Source: Prochlorococcus sp. AG-409-J19 | GTDB lineage: Bacteria; Cyanobacteriota; Cyanobacteriia; PCC-6307; Cyanobiaceae | Length of the DNA: 64,000 bases | NCBI GenBank assembly: GCA_003215635.1 | Contig: QCKC01000001.1 | Span: forward strand, 1 to 64,000 | Direction: 5' to 3' | Shown here: in pieces, positions 60,206 through 64,000 of the stretch | Position numbering within the stretch: position 1 is the stretch's first letter | Layout: each line of letters starts with the position of its first letter | The notes under the pieces: model-generated | The model's input: only the letters and a program-made list of their open reading frames with translations | What the model was told of the DNA's origin: nothing | Databases searched by the model: none | Made by a program: the position numbers and the translations under genes

Positions 60206-60398
60206 TCAAAAATTTTGGAGTCTAAATCGATTTACATAGAAAAGGCAATACAAAAACATAATCAAATAAAGCCTACAAAAAATATAAAGAGAGAATAATT
60301 TAATATAAATTTAAAGGCCATATCTCCAGTCAAGTCAAATCAGAAAAATAAATTTCATATCGGAGCTTATGATATTCCAATAAGGAAAATCATCAAAT

Positions 60399-61133
60399 TT
60401 ATTTCAAAAACTCTTTATTAATTTTGGCTTCAGTGCTTCCAGTTCTCTTTCGTCTAGTCAAGAAGCCAAATAAAACTTTACCTATTGCAGCAACAAGATT
60501 TCCTTCCAGCTCCTTAAAGATATCCATGTTAAATCTAAAAGCTTGATTAGCCTCTTCAACTATTAAATCGGCCATCTCTTGGTCAATAGGAAGAGAATTT
60601 AAAGTCACGCTATAATTAGATTTAAATTTCTTCTGGTCATCAATTAAATTAAAATCATAAAAATCTAATCCCTCATTATCATCTAAATCCATTGCCTTTT
60701 GAGCGATATTCTTTAGAATCTGACCTCCAGACAAGTCACCTATGTACCGAGTGTAGTGATGAGCTATCAACAATTCAGGAGAGTCCATTGCGACTGCATG
60801 AATTCTTTGAACATATGCTTTAGCAGAAGAACTAGGAGTTATTAATGACTTCCAAGTGGATCCAAAATAAAATTCAAGGTCATTCTCAAGGGTCTCTTTT
60901 CGATTTAACTCTGGATAGTTAATTGAGGAAATTACAGGGTGACGATCATTCTCAAGCCTTCCAATCTCATATTCCATTGCGGAATAGACGAAGTAGAGAT
61001 CCGCAAGAAGAGTTCTATAAGACGCTTTGTCAACCACTCCTTTTAAAAAGCAACTGACGAACCCAGTATTCTCAGCAAGGGTATGGGCTTTTTTAGTGCC
61101 TTCTCTCAGTTGACTAGCTAGTGCGACAGGCAT
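60399..61133 (-). CDS. ho1: Heme oxygenase (biliverdin-forming)
   Basis: Heme oxygenase opens heme to biliverdin IX-alpha, CO and iron. The proximal histidine is His17 in LREGTKKAHTLAENTGFVSC. The distal helix glycines are in IGDLSGGQILKNIAQKAM. It has 244 residues with a basic C-terminal tail. It is the first gene of the ho1-pebA-pebB run, although a 196-nt AT-rich gap separates it from pebA and may hold a second promoter or processing site. Confidence 0.95.
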   Translation of the reverse strand: MPVALASQLREGTKKAHTLAENTGFVSCFLKGVVDKASYRTLLADLYFVYSAMEYEIGRLENDRHPVISSINYPELNRKETLENDLEFYFGSTWKSLITPSSSAKAYVQRIHAVAMDSPELLIAHHYTRYIGDLSGGQILKNIAQKAMDLDDNEGLDFYDFNLIDDQKKFKSNYSVTLNSLPIDQEMADLIVEEANQAFRFNMDIFKELEGNLVAAIGKVLFGFLTRRKRTGSTEAKINKEFLK

Positions 61134-61639
61134 TGATCACTGGGGAATAGAAGATTAGAATCAAAATGGAATCATTCAAACCAAACCATACCTCTTAATT
61201 TGGGAAGGTTTCAAAACTTGTATCAAATATAATGAATACAGGAAAATAAATTAAATCAGAGAGGATCCTCTAGCAGCCAAAACAACACAAGTATCAATGA
61301 ATAATCAGTAAACTATCTTATGTTACATGGAATAATTCTCATGTCTGACAGGTATTGCTCACACAAAAATTTACTGGCAAACAAACAATTAATAGATTCA
61401 CACGTAAATAACAATCACCTGCCAACGCAAAGTAGAAAGAGCAATCAATAGACATGAATTCACAAAAAATTTAAAGTACGTAATAAAATCTTTTTAAGTA
61501 AAATTAATATAATCTTCTAAAAAGGTCTCTGATTTTCGAAGAAAATGTTAAATAGAATATGCCTTCTAGTCTTAAAGTGCTTTTCAACGGTTATTATATC
61601 AACTCAAATGGCTCTTATTAGACCTCATAAAGTCAATTC
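61134..61639. other. AT-rich divergent region upstream of ho1
   Basis: This gap of about 500 nt lies between heme oxygenase (minus) and the GtrA-YdjC gene (plus). I support no gene in it; two short frames (61320-61451 and 61545-61655) lack any recognisable feature. It holds the 12-bp palindrome AGAGGATCCTCT at 61260-61271, about 130 nt upstream of the ho1 start, and several A/T-rich -10-like boxes. Confidence 0.5.
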
Positions 61640-62938
61640 TTGCAGATTCAAGTGAAATCATCTCAAACATTTAATAAGATATTTCGATATGGGCTAGTAG
61701 GCACATGCTCTGCACTAGTGCATGGATACGTTCTTTGGATAATGGTGAAATTACTTCCATTATGGGAAAGTAATGTATTAGCCTTTCTTAGTGCTTCGTT
61801 TTTTAGCTATATAGGCCATTCAATATTTACATTTAGAAAGGAAACTTTAGGGCGACCATTTGCTCGTAGATGGTTGGTTATTCAATTCATCTTGAATTTA
61901 ATTGTTAGTGGCTTATTGCCAATTTTGCTAATAGAATCAATTTATTTTCCCGTTAAATCATTATTGCTAATTATTGCACCTACCATCTTGAATGCTTGCA
62001 TCTGGAATCAAGCTGCCAAATTCAGCTTTAAACGTCAAAGGTTAAGTAAATCAATACCATTAATTCATGCGGATGATCTAGGGCTGAGCGAAGAAACCAA
62101 CAAAGCAATCTTCTCACTAGCTAAATCATCAAAATTAAACAGTGTCAGTTTGCTCGTAAATGGGAATGCAGTGGAAAGTGCGATTGTCAAATTAAAGCAA
62201 TATGATCATCTAAAAACCTCTCTTCATCTATGCCTTACAGAAGGTCCTCCCATAGAGAAAAAAACTTCCCTACATAAACTAATCAATGAAGAAGGAATAC
62301 TTAGCAAATCATTTTTAAATTTACTCTTTTTATCGCTCTTGCCTAATAATTCACATATCAAAAAAAGCATCAATGTGCAATTAAGAAGTGAAATAATCGC
62401 TCAAATAGAGCGTTATCGATCTCTAACTGGATGCAAATCTGTTGCAATAGATGGGCATCAGCACATACATTTAGTTCCTATTATATTTAATATAATTATA
62501 GATCTATCAGAAAATTACAACATTACCTGGATTAGATCTACTCGTGAAATGATCCCGATAATGGCACCTCTAAAGTCATGGACGAGCATGATTTCCAACA
62601 ATGGCTTGCTGAAATGGGGCATACTTCAAATCCTAACTATATTAGCTATTCCGCGCATCAAGAAAAAAAACATCAAAACTAATTCTGGATTCTCCGGAAT
62701 ACTATTTACTGGCAATATGTCCAAAGAAATCATTCTAAATTCAATCAAATATTTAAAAAACAAAAGAATCTATCCTCATCAAACTCAACCAATAATACTA
62801 AGCCATCCATCTGCACCAATTGGGACACAAAGAGATGTAAATTATTTATCTGAATTCCCCCTTTCCAAGGAATTCGCAACTTCTAAATTCAGGCAGATAG
62901 AATGGAGTGTCTTAGAAAATCTCCAAGATAATTGTTAA
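61640..62938 (+). CDS. GtrA-type membrane domain fused to YdjC/ChbG-type deacetylase
   Basis: Residues 1-130 form a GtrA-like domain with four membrane helices: FRYGLVGTCSALVHGYVLWI opens it, and FLSASFFSYIGHSIFTFRKE is its signature loop. GtrA proteins are thought to flip polyprenyl-phosphate sugars. Residues 138-425 are a YdjC/ChbG-type carbohydrate deacetylase with all metal ligands visible: PLIHADDLGLSEETN (Asp145-Asp146), SLHLCLTEGPP (His196) and IDGHQHIHLVP (His273 and His277). The start is TTG 61640 or GTG 61652. Its stop codon overlaps the stop of a convergent GtrB-like glycosyltransferase. I infer a lipid-linked amino-sugar pathway. Confidence 0.85.
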   Translation: MQIQVKSSQTFNKIFRYGLVGTCSALVHGYVLWIMVKLLPLWESNVLAFLSASFFSYIGHSIFTFRKETLGRPFARRWLVIQFILNLIVSGLLPILLIESIYFPVKSLLLIIAPTILNACIWNQAAKFSFKRQRLSKSIPLIHADDLGLSEETNKAIFSLAKSSKLNSVSLLVNGNAVESAIVKLKQYDHLKTSLHLCLTEGPPIEKKTSLHKLINEEGILSKSFLNLLFLSLLPNNSHIKKSINVQLRSEIIAQIERYRSLTGCKSVAIDGHQHIHLVPIIFNIIIDLSENYNITWIRSTREMIPIMAPLKSWTSMISNNGLLKWGILQILTILAIPRIKKKNIKTNSGFSGILFTGNMSKEIILNSIKYLKNKRIYPHQTQPIILSHPSAPIGTQRDVNYLSEFPLSKEFATSKFRQIEWSVLENLQDNC

Positions 62939-63906
62939 TAATAAATTTGACGAATAAAATAATGAGGTCTGGACTTTGCATCAACATATACTCTTCCCAA
63001 ATAGTCACCAAGAACACCGATCCCTATCAACTGAATACCACCCAAAAACAACACTGCAACCATCAATGATGCGTAACCAGGGACATCCACACCTTTAAAA
63101 AACGTCTGCAAAATAATAAATATTGCATAAACAATGCTTAATATTGATGCTGAGAGTCCAAGAAAACTCCAAACCTTTAAAGGGAGCACAGAGAAAGAAA
63201 AAATACCATCTAATGCATATCTCCATAACTTCCATATGCTCCACGAACTCCTCCCTGCGGGACGTGATTTGCGATTGTATTTAATCTGTTCACTTCTAAA
63301 CCCAGTCCAGGGAACTAATCCCTTGGAGAATCGACTACATTCTCTCATATCCGTTAGAGCTCTAATGACAGGAGCACTAAGCAATCGAAAATCACCAGCA
63401 CCCTCAATTAATTGAATTGAATCAGCCAAATGATTAAATACTTTGTAAAACCAATGTGCAGTTGTAACCTTGAAAAGTGATTCTTGATCTTTATCATCTC
63501 TGACAGCAGTAACTATTTCTGCTCCATCTCTCCATAAAGAAATCATAGAAGTAATAAGTTCTGGTGGATGTTGTAGATCTGAATCAATCAAAACCAGAGC
63601 ATCGCATTTACCAGAGGAATAATCCAAACCCGCCAGCATCGCAGCTTCTTTACCAAAATTACGTGTCAACTCAATTAGTGTGATCTTGAGAGAAATTCTT
63701 TTTGCTTCCAACTCACTTTGAAAAGATCTAATCTTGTTCACAGTTTCATCATTCGAACCATCATCAATGAGAAGGACATGAGAAATATCTTTTATAGGAA
63801 GCAGGCGCTCTAGAAATTTTGAAATTACTGCTTCCTCATTGAAACAAGCCGCCACAACCCATATCTGAGAAGGTGTAGGGGTAGCTACCAAAGAAGAATT
63901 AATCAT
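62935..63906 (-). CDS. GtrB/ArnC-like polyprenyl-phosphate glycosyltransferase
   Basis: This family 2 glycosyltransferase transfers a sugar from a nucleotide donor to a polyprenyl phosphate at the cytoplasmic membrane face. The catalytic part has VLLIDDGSNDETVNKIRSF, RNFGKEAAMLAGLDYSSGK and the metal-binding LVLIDSDLQHPPEL (DxD type). Two C-terminal membrane helices (about 233-256 and 270-292) follow, as in GtrB and ArnC. It has 323 residues. It is tail-to-tail with the GtrA-YdjC fusion; the two proteins most likely act in one pathway. The sugar is not known, but an N-acetylated one would fit the neighbouring deacetylase. Confidence 0.88.
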   Translation of the reverse strand: MINSSLVATPTPSQIWVVAACFNEEAVISKFLERLLPIKDISHVLLIDDGSNDETVNKIRSFQSELEAKRISLKITLIELTRNFGKEAAMLAGLDYSSGKCDALVLIDSDLQHPPELITSMISLWRDGAEIVTAVRDDKDQESLFKVTTAHWFYKVFNHLADSIQLIEGAGDFRLLSAPVIRALTDMRECSRFSKGLVPWTGFRSEQIKYNRKSRPAGRSSWSIWKLWRYALDGIFSFSVLPLKVWSFLGLSASILSIVYAIFIILQTFFKGVDVPGYASLMVAVLFLGGIQLIGIGVLGDYLGRVYVDAKSRPHYFIRQIYY

Positions 63907-64000
63907 GTACCTCTCAAAAGAAAATTTTTAAAGATCAAGATTGAACGCTATTCCAAAATAAATCGAAAAAGCAGTTAAAGACGAACCGCTGAAGACATAA

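Noticed and set aside
61320-61451. 43-codon plus-strand frame in the ho1 upstream region
   Set aside because: The composition is Asn/His/Ser-rich without a fold pattern, and it lies in AT-rich control DNA. A chance frame is more likely.
61545-61655. 36-codon plus-strand frame overlapping the start of the GtrA-YdjC gene
   Set aside because: It overlaps the TTG/GTG start in another frame and shows no recognisable feature. A leader peptide cannot be excluded but is not supported.

Overview
The window looks like a chromosome segment of a marine picocyanobacterium, most probably a low-light Prochlorococcus. The reasons are the AT-rich DNA, very short intergenic gaps, photosystem I subunit PsaD, NDH-1 subunit NdhN, the clock/redox protein LdpA, a heme oxygenase-PebA-PebB bilin pathway, a PanC-Cmk fusion, and many small picocyanobacterial proteins (DUF2839, DUF3181, CAAD, DUF6165). 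The assignment rests on recognised proteins and gene order, not on a database search. I saw no prophage, insertion sequence or CRISPR array.

Layout. Positions 1-2076 hold the start of a TPR-like gene, tRNA-Ser(GCU), alr and an HNH nuclease. Positions 2093-18791 are one long minus-strand ribosomal cluster, in transcription order rplC-D-W-B, rpsS, rplV, rpsC, rplP, rpmC, rpsQ, rplN-X-E, rpsH, rplF-R, rpsE, rplO, secY, adk, rpmJ, rpsM, rpsK, rpoA, rplQ, truA, rplM, rpsI, rpmE, prfA. rpsJ, rpsN, rpmD and infA are not in it. Divergent from it are ndhN, ldpA and a Ycf45-type ATPase, then tRNA-Gln, a HAD hydrolase, recA, a degenerate DinG-like protein, tyrA, a CrtD-like oxidoreductase and a fructosamine kinase.

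Positions 29.7-35.7 kb hold sulfur and cofactor genes: a JAMM protease followed by a MoeB-rhodanese protein, a tandem-duplicated CobO, LarE, SpeD and RecF. Positions 35.8-48.9 kb hold tRNA-Arg and a minus-strand block (acetyltransferase, ppc, gshA, trpE, psaD, a histidine-kinase-like protein, rodA, mrp), then hemF, an amidase-like lipoprotein and a cytochrome b6 maturation factor. Positions 49-55 kb are looser: RNase D, DUF3181, an LpxB-related protein overlapping tRNA-Cys, a structured non-coding region and several tiny proteins. Positions 55.4-61.1 kb carry purM, panC-cmk, a low-molecular-weight phosphatase, pebB, pebA and heme oxygenase.

The most unusual unit is at the right end (61.6-63.9 kb). 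A GtrA-type four-helix membrane domain is fused to an intact YdjC/ChbG deacetylase and lies tail-to-tail with a GtrB/ArnC-like polyprenyl-phosphate glycosyltransferase. This suggests a pathway that makes, deacetylates and flips a lipid-linked amino sugar. Other oddities are a perfect 16-bp hairpin inside recA, two genes whose conserved N-termini lack a usual start codon, two coding frames running antisense through tRNA genes, and a DinG relative that has lost its ATPase motifs.
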